Origin: JALORV01 sp963702595
Lineage (GTDB): Bacteria; Pseudomonadota; Gammaproteobacteria; Burkholderiales; Burkholderiaceae_F
NCBI GenBank assembly: GCA_963702595.1
Contig: CAVPDC010000013.1
Location: 186,001 to 250,000, forward strand
Direction of reading: 5' to 3'
DNA length: 64,000 nucleotides
Shown: in pieces, positions 55,679 to 64,000 of the stretch
How positions within the stretch are numbered: position 1 is the first letter of the stretch
Layout: each line of letters begins with the position of its first letter
Translations under genes and position numbers: made by a program
The notes under the pieces: model-generated
What the model was told of the DNA's origin: nothing
What the model saw: the letters and a program-made list of their open reading frames with translations, nothing else
Database searches by the model: none

Positions 55679-57649
55679 TTACAGCGTCACCTTTAGCTGA
55701 TCCAGGATCGCCGGATTCTCCAGCGTCGATACGTCCTGCGTGATCTCTTCGCCCTTGGCGATCGAACGCAACAGGCGCCGCATGATCTTCCCGGAGCGCG
55801 TCTTGGGCAGGTTGTCACCGAAGCGGATGTCCTTCGGCTTGGCGATCGGGCCGATTTCCTTGCCGACCCAATCTCGCAGTTCCTTGGCGATCTGCTGCGC
55901 TTCATCGCCGGTCGGACGAGCGCGCTTGAGCACGACGAACGCGGAGATTGCCTCGCCGGTCATGTCGTCCGGACGACCCACGACGGCGGCCTCGGCGACC
56001 ATCGGGTTAGACACCAGCGCGGACTCGATCTCCATCGTGCCCATGCGATGACCGGAGACGTTCAGCACGTCGTCGATCCGGCCCATGATCGTGAAGTAGC
56101 CGGTCGCTTTGTCGCGCACGGCGCCGTCGCCGGCCAGGTACAGCTTGCCGCCGAGGTCCGCCGGGTAGTAAGACTTCTTGAAGCGTTCCGGATCACCCCA
56201 GATCGTGCGGATCATCGAGGGCCATGGACGTTTCACCACGAGGATGCCGCCCTGGCCGTTGGGAACGTCCTGGCCGGTCTCGTCAACGATCGACGCCATG
56301 ATTCCTGGCAGCGGCAAGGTGCAGGAGCCCGGCACCAGCGGCGTCACGCCGGGCAGCGGAGTGATCATGTGGCCGCCGGTCTCGGTCTGCCAGAACGTGT
56401 CGACGATCGGGCACCGCGATTGCCCGACCACCGTGTAGTACCACATCCATGCTTCCGGATTGATCGGCTCGCCCACCGTGCCGAGCACGCGCAGCTTCGA
56501 CAGGTCGTACTTGGGTGGTAGATCGCCGCCCGCCTTGATCAGCGAGCGGATTGCGGTCGGGGCGGTGTAGAAGATCGTGACGCCATGGTCCTGGCACATC
56601 TTCCAGAAACGGCCGGCGTCCGGATAGGTCGGCACGCCCTCGAAGATGATTTCGGTCGCCCCGACCGCCAGCGGGCCATAGCAGACATACGTGTGGCCGG
56701 TGACCCAACCCACGTCCGCCGTGCACCAGAAGACGTCCGACGGCTTGATGTCGAACGTCCACTTCATTGTCATCGCAGCCCACAGCAAAAAGCCGCCGGT
56801 GGAGTGCTGCACCCCCTTCGGCTTGCCGGTCGAGCCGGACGTATAAAGAATGAATAGCGGGTGCTCAGCCTCGACCGGGACCGGCTCGCAGGTCGTGGGC
56901 CGGTCGTACATCACCTCATGCATCCAGGCGTCACGGCCTTCGACCCAGTTGATCTTGCCGCCGGTGCGCTGATAGACGATGACCTTGCGCACACCTTCGC
57001 AGCCACCCATTGTGAACGCGTCGTCGATCGCCGGCTTCAGCGGGATCGCCTTGCCACCGCGCATCTGCTCGTCGGCGGCGATCACCAGCGTCGCTCCGGC
57101 ATCGACGATGCGCTCCTGCACGCTCTTGGCCGAGAATCCGCCAAACACGACCGAGTGCGTGATGCCGAGCCGCGCACAGGCCTGCATCGCGATCACGGCC
57201 TCAATCGACATCGGCATATAAATGATCGCGCGCTCGCCCTTCTTGAAGCCGAGCGCCTTGATGCCGTTGGCGAGCTGGCAGACCTTGGCGTGCAGTTCCT
57301 TGTAGGTGATCTTCGTGACCTTGCCGTCATCGGCCTCGAAAATGATCGCGACCTTGCCGGCATTGCCGTTGGTCAGGTTCCTGTCGAGGCAGTTGGCCGA
57401 GGCATTGAGTTCGCCATCCGCGAACCACTTGTAAAAGGGCGCATTCGACTCGTCGAGCACCTGAGTGAAGGGCTTGGTCCACTCCAGGTTTTCGCGCGCA
57501 AGGCGCGCCCAGAAGCCGGTGAAATCTTTTTCAGCCTCGGCGCATAGTGCGTTGTAGGCCTCCATGCCCGACACGTTGGCCTGTTTGACGAACTCTGCAC
57601 TGGGTGGAAAGACCCGATGTTCCTGCAGGACTGACTCGATGTTTCCCAT
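55679..57649 (-). CDS. acs: acetate--CoA ligase (acetyl-CoA synthetase)
   Basis: Activates acetate to acetyl-CoA via acetyl-AMP, 656 residues. The AMP-binding core shows YTSGSTGKPKGVQHSTGG (P-loop) and DTFWQTETGG; the C-terminal PKTRSGKIMRRLLR holds the catalytic lysine that is a known acetylation site in this family. The ATG at 57649 has an AGGAG site five bases upstream and begins MGNIESVLQEHRVFPP. The neighbouring symporter may supply acetate. Confidence 0.97.
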   Translation of the reverse strand: MGNIESVLQEHRVFPPSAEFVKQANVSGMEAYNALCAEAEKDFTGFWARLARENLEWTKPFTQVLDESNAPFYKWFADGELNASANCLDRNLTNGNAGKVAIIFEADDGKVTKITYKELHAKVCQLANGIKALGFKKGERAIIYMPMSIEAVIAMQACARLGITHSVVFGGFSAKSVQERIVDAGATLVIAADEQMRGGKAIPLKPAIDDAFTMGGCEGVRKVIVYQRTGGKINWVEGRDAWMHEVMYDRPTTCEPVPVEAEHPLFILYTSGSTGKPKGVQHSTGGFLLWAAMTMKWTFDIKPSDVFWCTADVGWVTGHTYVCYGPLAVGATEIIFEGVPTYPDAGRFWKMCQDHGVTIFYTAPTAIRSLIKAGGDLPPKYDLSKLRVLGTVGEPINPEAWMWYYTVVGQSRCPIVDTFWQTETGGHMITPLPGVTPLVPGSCTLPLPGIMASIVDETGQDVPNGQGGILVVKRPWPSMIRTIWGDPERFKKSYYPADLGGKLYLAGDGAVRDKATGYFTIMGRIDDVLNVSGHRMGTMEIESALVSNPMVAEAAVVGRPDDMTGEAISAFVVLKRARPTGDEAQQIAKELRDWVGKEIGPIAKPKDIRFGDNLPKTRSGKIMRRLLRSIAKGEEITQDVSTLENPAILDQLKVTL

Positions 57650-57987
57650 GTCTCCTCGCTCCGCCGCGTCTTGTCGTTCTGTTTTTCTTATGACTTGTTC
57701 ATGCACTCTTACCGGGCGGAAGGTAGGCAAAGGCGCTTACAGCAGGCTGACAAGTTGCTCCCGGGACGCACAAAATTGGTGCTGCAGCGCACTATCCGCC
57801 GTGCGGGCGACCGTGGAGCGGCAAGGTGCGTACCGCGAACGCGCAGCAGGTTTCGAGTTGCTCGGCGCCTGCGTCGCCTCATCCCTCCGCTCCACTGCGG
57901 GGGGCGGACGGCGCGGAGCACGGTCGTCCTTCGAACCCGCGTGCGGTCGCTCGGCGATCCCGACTGGGATTTCCTCCGCTTTCCGCC
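57650..57987. other. 338-base gap upstream of acs
   Basis: Holds the acs promoter and 5' leader and the 3' end of the serS/tRNA transcript. I see no gene and no confident -35/-10 or activator site; GC-rich with no repeats. Confidence 0.5.
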
Positions 57988-58019
57988 AAAACAAAGGGCC
58001 CACGAGGGGCCTTTTGTTT
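57988..58019 (-). terminator. intrinsic terminator after tRNA-Ser(CGA)
   Basis: On the minus strand AAAACAAAAGGCCCC... pairs with GGGCCCTTTGTTTT, directly after the tRNA 3' end, with U-rich arm. It may end a serS-tRNA transcript. Confidence 0.78.
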
Positions 58020-58110
<91 letters not shown>

Positions 58111-58159
58111 CGAGTGGTGCAACTTCAAGCAAGCCGCGAATTATAGCGGCGCGACGCGC

Positions 58160-59450
58160 TCAGGTTGGTGCAATGGACTTGGTGCCGTTCATATATGGCT
58201 GCAGCGCCGTCGGAATGCTCACGCTGCCGTCCGCCTGCTGATAGTTCTCGAGCACGGCCACCAGCGTGCGGCCGACCGCGAGACCGGAGCCGTTCAGCGT
58301 GTGGACGAGTTCGGTCTTGCCCTGCGCATTCTTGAAGCGGGTCTGCATGCGCCGCGCCTGGAACGCCTCGCAGTTCGAAACGGACGAGATCTCTCGATAG
58401 GCGCTTTGCCCCGGCAGCCAGACTTCCAGGTCATAGGTCTTGGCGGCCCCAAATCCCATGTCGCCGGTGCACAGCAGAACGACGCGATAAGGCAGGCCGA
58501 GCTTCTGCAGGATCGCCTCGGCGTGCCCGACCATCTGCTCGTGCGCGTCGTATGAACGCTCAGGATGGGCGATCTGCACCATCTCGACCTTGTCGAACTG
58601 GTGCTGCCGGATCATTCCGCGCGTGTCCTTGCCGTAGCTGCCGGCCTCGGAGCGGAAGCATGGGGTGTGGGCCGTGAGCTTCAGCGGCAGGTCCGCCTCG
58701 CGCAGGATTTCGCCGCGTACCGTATTGGTCAACGAGATCTCCGAGGTCGAAATCAGGTACAGCTCTTCCTTGTCTTCGCCACCGCCCTTGGTGACCCAGA
58801 ACATGTCGTCGCGGAACTTCGGCAGTTGGCCGGTCCCGAGCAGCGTTTCACGATTGACGATGTACGGCGTGTAGCACTCCGTGTACCCGTGCTCGCCGGT
58901 CTGCACATCGAGCATGAACTGCGCGAGCGCGCGATGCAGCCGGGCTATCGGCCCCTTCATCACGGCGAAGCGTGCGCCGGAAAGCTTGGCCGCGGTCTCG
59001 AAGTCGAGGCCGAGGCCGGCACCAACGTCGACGTGATCCTTCACGGCGAAATCAAAGGCGCGCGGTGTGCCCCAGCGACGCACCTCGACGTTGTCGTCGG
59101 CCGAGCGCCCCTGTGGCACCGAAGCGTGCGGCACATTCGGCACCCCGAGCAGCAGCTCGTTGAGGCGGGACTGCACATTGCCCAGCTGAACCTCGAGATC
59201 CTTCAAATGCTGCGGTATGGCCGCTGCTTCGGCCATCACTGCCGATGCGTCTTCGCCCTTGGCCTTCAGCATGCCGATCTGCTTCGACAGCGCATTGCGG
59301 CGCGCCTGCAGGTCTTCGGTGCGCGACCTGCACGGCCTTGCGTTCCGCCTCGATCGCGTGGAAGCCCTCGGTGTCGAACTCGAAGCCACGGGCCCGCAGT
59401 CGCTCCGCGACGGCGCCGACGTCCTTGCGCAAGAGAGTGATATCCAACAT
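58160..59450 (-). CDS. serS: serine--tRNA ligase, frameshifted
   Basis: Charges tRNA-Ser. The start MLDITLLRKDVGAVAERLRARGFEFDTE is right for SerRS; the coiled arm runs to KAVQV, then the frame breaks at about 59324 and resumes at RTEDLQARRNALSKQIGMLKAKG. Removing one base restores the reading frame. Later it has LTNTVRGEILREADLPLKLTAHTPCFRSEAGSYGKDTRGMIRQHQF (motif 2) and motif 3 sequence near GSGLAVGRTLVAVLEN. Joined length is about 429 residues, normal. Because SerRS is essential, a consensus error is the simplest reading. tRNA-Ser(CGA) follows immediately. Confidence 0.94.
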
Positions 59451-59672
59451 GACGATTCCTGTGATGCCGCCGATGTGGCCGGCGTGGGGTTGTTCTGCAG
59501 GGCAACCGCGCAGGGGCGCGGCGGGAGCGGCGGGAGCGCCAATCACCTGGAGACGCGGAGACTTTGTTGAAGGCGGGATCGACTCGGCGGGATCGTTCGG
59601 CAACGCATGGCAATCATTTTCCTTGACGGCGATGCCCGACGCAACTTCATTGCAGGGCGCGGCTCCCGCGCC

Positions 59673-60990
59673 TCAGCCTTGTTCGTCGCGCGCCTTTTCG
59701 CCCTGAGCGCGCAACTGCGCCAGACGCTCGCGGATGCGAGCTTCGACGCCACGATCGGTCGGTTCGTAGAAATGCGGCGGTGTCAGGCCGTCCGGGAAGT
59801 AGCGCTCCCCCGCGGCAAAGCCTTCGGCCTCGTCATGCGCATAGCGGTAGCCGGAGCCATAACCCAGGTCCTTCATCAGACGCGTCGGTGCATTGCGCAG
59901 GCGCAACGGCACCGGACGCGACAAGTCGCCCTGGACGAAGGCCCGCGCAGCGTTGTAGCCGACGTACAACGCGTTGGATTTCGGCGCGACCGACAGATAG
60001 ACGATCGCCTGCGCGATCGCGAGCTCACCTTCCGGCGAACCGAGGCGCTCGTAGGTCTCCGCCGCGGCCAGTGCGATCTCGAGGCCACGAGGGTCGGCGA
60101 GTCCAATGTCCTCGACGGCCATGCGCACGACGCGACGCGCGACATAGCGCGGATCGGTGCCACCATCGAGCATGCGCGCCATCCAGTAGAGCGCTGCGTC
60201 GGGGTCCGAGCCGCGGACCGACTTGTGCAGCGCCGAGATCTGGTCATAGAAGTTCTCCCCGCCCTTGTCGAAACGACGCAGCGTGGCGGGCAGGGCGGCA
60301 CGCAGGAACTCGGCGTCGATCGCGTGCAATCCCCGGTCGGCCGCGGCGCTCGCGCACACTTCGAGAGCGTTCAACAGGCGCCTGGCATCGCCATCGGCCA
60401 GGTCGATCAGCATGCGACGCGCCGGCGCTTCAACGACGAGGCCGCCCAGCGGTCCCGCAGTCGCCCGCGTGATCAGCGCCTCGAGCTCCTCCTCACTCAA
60501 CGGCTCGAGGACGTACACGGCCGCGCGCGACAGCAGCGCCCCCACCACTTCGAACGACGGGTTCTCGGTCGTCGCTCCCACGAAAACGAAGAGGCCCGAC
60601 TCGACATGCGGGAGAAAGGCATCCTGCTGCGCTTTGTTGAAGCGGTGGACCTCGTCGACGAATACCACGGTCGCCAGCCCCGCGCGCATGCGCGTGGACT
60701 GGGCATGCTCAACCGCATCACGGATGTCCTTGACACCGCCCAGCACCGCCGAGATCGCGATGAACTCCAGACCGAAAGCATCGGCCATCAGACGCGCCAG
60801 CGTCGTCTTGCCGACGCCCGGCGGCCCCCACAGGATCATCGAATGCGGCCGCCCGGATTCAAACGCCACGCGCAGCGGCTTGCCCGGGACCCAGCAGGTG
60901 CGACTGGCCCACGACCTCGTCGATCGAGTGCGGACGCATGCGCTCGGCCAGCGGAGTCGTGGCAGGTTCGGCAGTGAAGAGATCGTGCAT
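59673..60990 (-). CDS. rarA: replication-associated recombination protein RarA (MgsA), frameshifted
   Basis: AAA+ ATPase acting at stalled replication forks. The start MHDLFTAEPATTPLAERMRPHSIDEVVGQSHLLGPG is typical; the frame then breaks at about 60883-60888 (one extra G/C in a short run) and resumes at ESGRPHSMILWGPPGVGKTTLARL (Walker A) and VVFVDEVHRFNKAQQDAFLPHVESG (Walker B/DEVH). The rest matches RarA to the end. Joined length is about 438 residues. In betaproteobacteria it normally follows lolA and precedes serS. Confidence 0.93.
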
Positions 60991-61099
60991 GACTGGGTTT
61001 GGCGGCGACAAATTGGGTTCGGCCCCGGAACAGGCTAGCATCGCGCCCGTTGCACTGCGAGCCCACCGCTCGCGCGCCAACAAACCGGAGAATGCAACG

Positions 61100-61525
61100 A
61101 TGAAGAAATGGGTGCTGCTCGCGCTGCTCGCAAGTCCGCTGGCCTGGGCGCAGGACGCCACGGTGACCAAGGCCGCGGCCGAGGCGGGCGCGGTCAAGAC
61201 GGACTCCGGGATGGTCTACCGGTCGCTGAAAGATGGCGCCGGAGCCAGCCCGAAAGAAACGGATGTCGTACGCGTGCATTACCGTGGGACGCTGCCGGAC
61301 GGCAAGGAGTTCGACAGCTCCATCGCCCGCGGCCAGCCGGCGGAGTTTCCGCTGAATCGCGTGATCAAGTGCTGGACCGAAGGCGTGCAGAAGATGAAGG
61401 TCGGCGGCAAGGCCAAACTCACCTGCCCCGCCAACGTCGCCTACGGCGAGCGCGGCACCCCCGGCGGCCCGATCCCGCCAAATGCCACACTGATTTTCGA
61501 AGTCGAGCTGCTGGGCATAAAGTGA
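61100..61525 (+). CDS. FKBP-type peptidyl-prolyl cis-trans isomerase, exported
   Basis: A 141-residue protein. A signal peptide (1-17, cut after AWA) is followed by one FKBP domain (about 45-141): VVRVHYRGTLPDGKEFDSSIARGQPAEFPLNRVIKCWTEGVQKMKVGGKAKLTCP and YGERGTPGGPIPPNATLIFEVELLGI. It should catalyse proline isomerisation in the periplasm. The ATG at 61100 is chosen because GGAG and the signal peptide fit. On the plus strand between rarA and the CDF gene, against the usual gene order here. Confidence 0.93.
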   Translation: MKKWVLLALLASPLAWAQDATVTKAAAEAGAVKTDSGMVYRSLKDGAGASPKETDVVRVHYRGTLPDGKEFDSSIARGQPAEFPLNRVIKCWTEGVQKMKVGGKAKLTCPANVAYGERGTPGGPIPPNATLIFEVELLGIK

Positions 61526-61533
61526 ACTTCATA

Positions 61534-61584
61534 CTCGTGTACGCAAAGCCCTCGGCATCGCCGGGCTCTTTGCACGTGCACTCG
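61534..61584 (+). repeat. palindromic repeat, copy a
   Basis: Outer arms CTCGTGTACGC and GCACGTGCACTCG enclose a longer stem-loop aaagccc...gggctctt. Lies just after the FKBP gene. One of four related copies. Confidence 0.7.
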
Positions 61585-61637
61585 CTCCGGCGCGCAGCCG
61601 ACTGGTCCAAAGTGCGCGCGCAGCCGCGCTTCGCCGC

Positions 61638-61675
61638 GAGCGCACGTGCGATCGCGCAGCGGTCGCGTACGTGAG
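61638..61675 (-). repeat. palindromic repeat, copy b (inverted)
   Basis: Reverse orientation relative to copies a and c; the complement reads CTCACGTACGCGACCGC...GCGATCGCACGTGCGCTC. Lies between the FKBP and CDF genes. Confidence 0.65.
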
Positions 61676-61689
61676 CGGCGAACTCTGAC

Positions 61690-62586
61690 ATGGCCGCCGA
61701 TAGCACCCGCGCCATCCTGTTTGCGCTCGGCGCCAATGCCGGCATCGCCGTCACGAAGTTCGGCGCGGCGGCGTACACGGGCTCGGGCGCGATGCTTGCC
61801 GAGGCGATCCACTCGGTCGCGGACACGGCGAATCAGCTGCTGCTGTTGCTCGGACTGAAACGCGCCAAAACCGCCGCGACCGAAGAGCACCCGTTGGGCT
61901 ACCACCGGGTGACCTACTTCTACGGAATGATGGTCGCCCTGCTCCTTTTCCTGGTCGGCGGCCTGTTCTCGATCTACGAGGGATGGCATCGGCTGGCGCA
62001 TCCCGAGCCACTTAAGAACGGCCTCGTGGCACTCGCCGTTTTGGGTGTGGCCATCGTTCTCGAATCGGTCTCGTTGTGGGGCGCGATGCGCGAGATCCGC
62101 AAGGTGCAAGGAGGCCGCTCGTTTCTGCGCTGGTTCCGCGAAACTCGCCAGTCCGAATTGATGGTGGTCGCGGGCGAAGACATTGCAGCGCTGGGCGGCC
62201 TGGTGCTCGCCTTCATCGCGGTGCTGCTCGCGATGTGGACCGGCAACCCGCTGTTCGATTCGCTCGGCTCGATCGCCGTCGGCGTGCTGCTGGTGGTCGT
62301 AGCAATCGCCATCATCATCGAAATCAAAGGAATGATCGTTGGAGAATCCGCCGAGCCGTCCCTGCGACGCGCGATTGAGGCCCACGTCGCCGCCCGGCCC
62401 GAAGTCAAGCGAATCATCCGGTTGATCACGCTGCAATGGGGCGAACGTGTCGTCGTCGCCGCCAGAGCGGAGATGGCGCCGGCCTCCAGCGCAGACGAAC
62501 TGATCGCCGCCATCAACCGCGTGGAAGCCTCGCTGCAGGAGGCATTCCCACAGGCGCACTGGGTGTTTTTCGAGCCGGATAGGTAA
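61690..62586 (+). CDS. CDF-family cation transporter
   Basis: A 298-residue cation diffusion facilitator for divalent metals. Six membrane helices are visible; TM2 contains EAIHSVADTANQ (His and Asp of the metal site) and TM5 reads SELMVVAGEDIAALGGL, where Glu/Asp replace the HxxxD pair of zinc-specific members. The C-terminal cytoplasmic domain (about 210-298) is typical. The metal cannot be assigned. ATG at 61690. Flanked by palindromic repeats. Confidence 0.9.
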   Translation: MAADSTRAILFALGANAGIAVTKFGAAAYTGSGAMLAEAIHSVADTANQLLLLLGLKRAKTAATEEHPLGYHRVTYFYGMMVALLLFLVGGLFSIYEGWHRLAHPEPLKNGLVALAVLGVAIVLESVSLWGAMREIRKVQGGRSFLRWFRETRQSELMVVAGEDIAALGGLVLAFIAVLLAMWTGNPLFDSLGSIAVGVLLVVVAIAIIIEIKGMIVGESAEPSLRRAIEAHVAARPEVKRIIRLITLQWGERVVVAARAEMAPASSADELIAAINRVEASLQEAFPQAHWVFFEPDR

Positions 62587-62592
62587 TCGCTC

Positions 62593-62631
62593 CTCGTGTA
62601 CGCGAGCCCTACGGGCGCGCACGTGCACTCG
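62593..62631 (+). repeat. palindromic repeat, copy c
   Basis: A 39-base element with the arms CTCGTGTACGCGA and GCACGTGCACTCG and stem CCC-tac-GGG. Seven bases after the CDF stop. Confidence 0.75.
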
Positions 62632-62909
62632 TCGCGGCACGCGCACTACGTGCACGCTCGACACTGCTTTATCGGCTGCGCTCCGGAGCGGCTGCGCGCT
62701 CCGCCGAGGTACAAAGGCGGACACTCCACCCCGCGATAGACCGCGCAGTGCCAGGATCGCCTTTCCCTTCTCGCGTGGCGAGGAAGGTGCAGGGAGAAGT
62801 GCCTCTCTCCTCCCTCGCGGAGGGAGGCCGGGTGGGAGTCGTGAAGTTAATCCTAGGCGGAGCGCGCGGCCGCTCCGGAGCGCAGCCGACTGATCAGTCC
62901 TGAGCGATT
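62632..62909. other. non-coding stretch between the CDF gene and lolA
   Basis: Contains a G/C-rich palindrome (gctgcgctccggagcggctgc, about 62676-62700, and a related copy near 62860-62890) and a purine-rich hairpin (about 62805-62830). No gene is visible. The dense palindromes make this look like a REP/MITE-type cluster. Confidence 0.55.
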
Positions 62910-62948
62910 CGAGTGCACGTGCGACCGCATAGCGGTCGCGTACACGAG
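62910..62948 (-). repeat. palindromic repeat, copy d (inverted)
   Basis: Its complement has the same 39-base length and same outer arms as copy c, but the inner stem changed to CCGC-tat-GCGG, keeping the pairing. Ten bases from the lolA stop. Confidence 0.75.
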
Positions 62949-62957
62949 AAGCGCCGA

Positions 62958-63599
62958 TTACTCGGTGAGGACGTCCGCCCCCTTCGGCGGCGTGAAACGG
63001 AAAGTGTCGGCGTCGAGCTTCGGATTGCGCTCGACCTTCGCGAAGGACAGCCGCGTAGTCTGTCCGAAGCTGTCAACAAGCAGCATCGCACCCGGCAGGC
63101 CGTCGCGGAAGCCGATCTCGATGCGCTCGAATGGGGTGTCCTTGGCGCGAGGCCGCGCCGAAATCCACTCGAGCCCGTCCCGCGCGCCGGCATCACTCAC
63201 TTCGAATTCGCGCTCGAAGTCGTTCGAGCCGAACAGGATCGATGCGGGGCTCGACGGCAGTGAGGTCTGCAGCTTGCGGACCGTGGCCTGGTTCAGGTCG
63301 CGATCAAAAATGGTGAGCCGCTGGCCGTCGGCGACGATCAGTTGCTCCCAAGGTCGTTCATAGGACCAACGAAATTTGCCCGGGCGCTGGAAGACGAAGC
63401 GGCCGCCCGACTCCTGGACCGTCGCGCCTGAGCCCCGCGAGACGCGCTGAGCGAATTCCCCGCGTGCGCTCGTGGTCTGGGTCAGGAAGCTGCGCAGCTG
63501 TTCGATCGCGGCCGCCTGCGCCTGCGCGGCAATGACCAAAGTCAGCAGGACGGCCGACTTCAGCAGACCCGTCACGAAGAGTTGCGTGCCGCTACGCAT
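62958..63599 (-). CDS. lolA: outer-membrane lipoprotein carrier protein LolA
   Basis: Periplasmic chaperone that carries lipoproteins from LolCDE to LolB, 213 residues. The signal peptide spans about 1-30 (cut near AQA). The conserved FLTQTTSARGEFAQRV, GRFVFQRPGKFRWSYERPWEQLIVADGQRLTIFDRDLNQATVRKL matches the family. Its ATG lies within the last eight bases of ftsK, so the two are coupled. The betaproteobacterial ftsK-lolA-rarA-serS order is broken here by the two plus-strand genes. Confidence 0.95.
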   Translation of the reverse strand: MRSGTQLFVTGLLKSAVLLTLVIAAQAQAAAIEQLRSFLTQTTSARGEFAQRVSRGSGATVQESGGRFVFQRPGKFRWSYERPWEQLIVADGQRLTIFDRDLNQATVRKLQTSLPSSPASILFGSNDFEREFEVSDAGARDGLEWISARPRAKDTPFERIEIGFRDGLPGAMLLVDSFGQTTRLSFAKVERNPKLDADTFRFTPPKGADVLTE

Positions 63600-64000
63600 C
63601 GCGCGACGGCACCAGGATCTCGCGGTTGCCGTTGCTCTGCATCGCCGACACGAGGCCCGCCCGTTCCATGTCTTCCAATAGTCTCGCGGCGCGGTTGTAA
63701 CCGATGCGAAGGTGGCGCTGCACCAGCGAAATCGACGCGCGCCGATTCTTCACGACGATCTCGACGGCCTGGTCGTACAGCGGGTCGGCCTCGCCACCCG
63801 GCGCACCGCCGCCGCTCTCGTCGCCCTCGGCCGAAGGCGCGTCGAGCACACTCTCAACATACTGCGGCGCGCCGCGCTTGCGCAACGACTCCACCACGCG
63901 ATGCACCTCGGCATCGGCAACGAACGCGCCGTGCACGCGGTTCGGCAGGCCCGTGCCGGGCGCGAGGTAAAGCATGTCGCCTTGGCCCAGCAGCGATTCG
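63592..64000 (-). CDS. ftsK: DNA translocase FtsK, C-terminal end only
   Basis: The gene enters from the window edge with no start codon visible; 135 codons are present. The content is the end of the motor domain (ESLLGQGDMLYLAPGTGLPNRVHGAFVADAEVHRVV) and the C-terminal gamma winged-helix domain (LYDQAVEIVVKNRRASISLVQRHLRIGYNRAARLLEDMERAGLVSAMQSNGNREIL), which binds KOPS sites and activates XerCD. A Gly/Glu-rich linker lies between them. Overlaps lolA. Confidence 0.95.
   Translation of the reverse strand, partial: ESLLGQGDMLYLAPGTGLPNRVHGAFVADAEVHRVVESLRKRGAPQYVESVLDAPSAEGDESGGGAPGGEADPLYDQAVEIVVKNRRASISLVQRHLRIGYNRAARLLEDMERAGLVSAMQSNGNREILVPSRDA

Overview
The window is GC-rich, densely coded chromosomal DNA from a betaproteobacterium, most likely Burkholderiales or a close relative. 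The evidence is gene order and gene type. These include trxA-rho-rpmE (type B L31), gyrA-serC-pheA-hisC-tyrA followed further on by aroA-cmk-rpsA-ihfB-lapA-lapB-cysM, mtaD/ompA/ubiG/gph beside gyrA, ftsK-lolA next to rarA-serS, and a tmRNA whose tag reads ANEDAFALAA. No rRNA, CRISPR array, prophage or plasmid function was seen.

Layout. 1-939: a TnpB-type IS605 protein cut by the window edge. 1.2-3.5 kb: trxA, rho, rpmE2. 3.5-8.5 kb: an ArnT-like glycosyltransferase, a MATE exporter, a voltage-gated ion channel and the protease HtpX. 8.7-13 kb: a YqhA-like membrane protein, class I fumarase (frameshifted), and two convergent fold-type II PLP enzymes, one of them CysM. 13-19.2 kb: lapB, lapA, ihfB, rpsA, cmk, aroA, with a small DUF2061 gene on the other strand. 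19.2-27.2 kb: a type IV pilus minor-pilin cluster (fimT-pilV-pilW-pilX-pilY1-pilE) lying between tyrA and aroA. 27.4-34.3 kb: tyrA, hisC, pheA, serC and gyrA, tightly overlapped. 34.5-42.1 kb, plus strand: mtaD, an OmpA-family protein, ubiG, gph and a very large DUF748/AsmA-like protein. 42.1-44.7 kb: tmRNA followed by a badly broken surface vWA protein. 44.7-50 kb: a CoA-binding protein, O-acetylhomoserine sulfhydrylase, a DUF2868/DUF3482 membrane-GTPase pair and a lipoprotein. 50-58.1 kb, minus strand: a TPR-GGDEF diguanylate cyclase, tRNA-Ser(GGA), a two-subunit sodium:solute symporter, a TPR protein with a membrane partner, acs and tRNA-Ser(CGA). 58.2-64 kb: serS, rarA, an FKBP and a CDF transporter flanked by palindromic repeats, lolA and the 3' end of ftsK.

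The genes form several functional groups: central carbon metabolism (fumarase, acetyl-CoA synthetase with the acetate-type symporter), aromatic and sulfur amino-acid synthesis, envelope assembly (LapAB, LolA, OmpA-like, DUF748), translation and DNA maintenance (RpsA, SerS, tRNAs, tmRNA, GyrA, RarA, FtsK), and surface motility or adhesion (pilus tip cluster, diguanylate cyclase).

A caution for any reader: seven otherwise intact genes (fumarase, gph, the DUF748 gene, the GGDEF gene, a TPR gene, serS, rarA) each carry one single-base indel. Because serS is essential, most of these look like consensus errors and not real mutations. The vWA gene after tmRNA is different: it changes frame at least seven times. 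The most unusual biology seen is the 16-cysteine ladder inside PilY1, the TnpB with a non-canonical RuvC-II site, the EF-hand-like loop and long hydrophilic insert in the symporter, and the covarying palindromic repeats around the FKBP/CDF genes.
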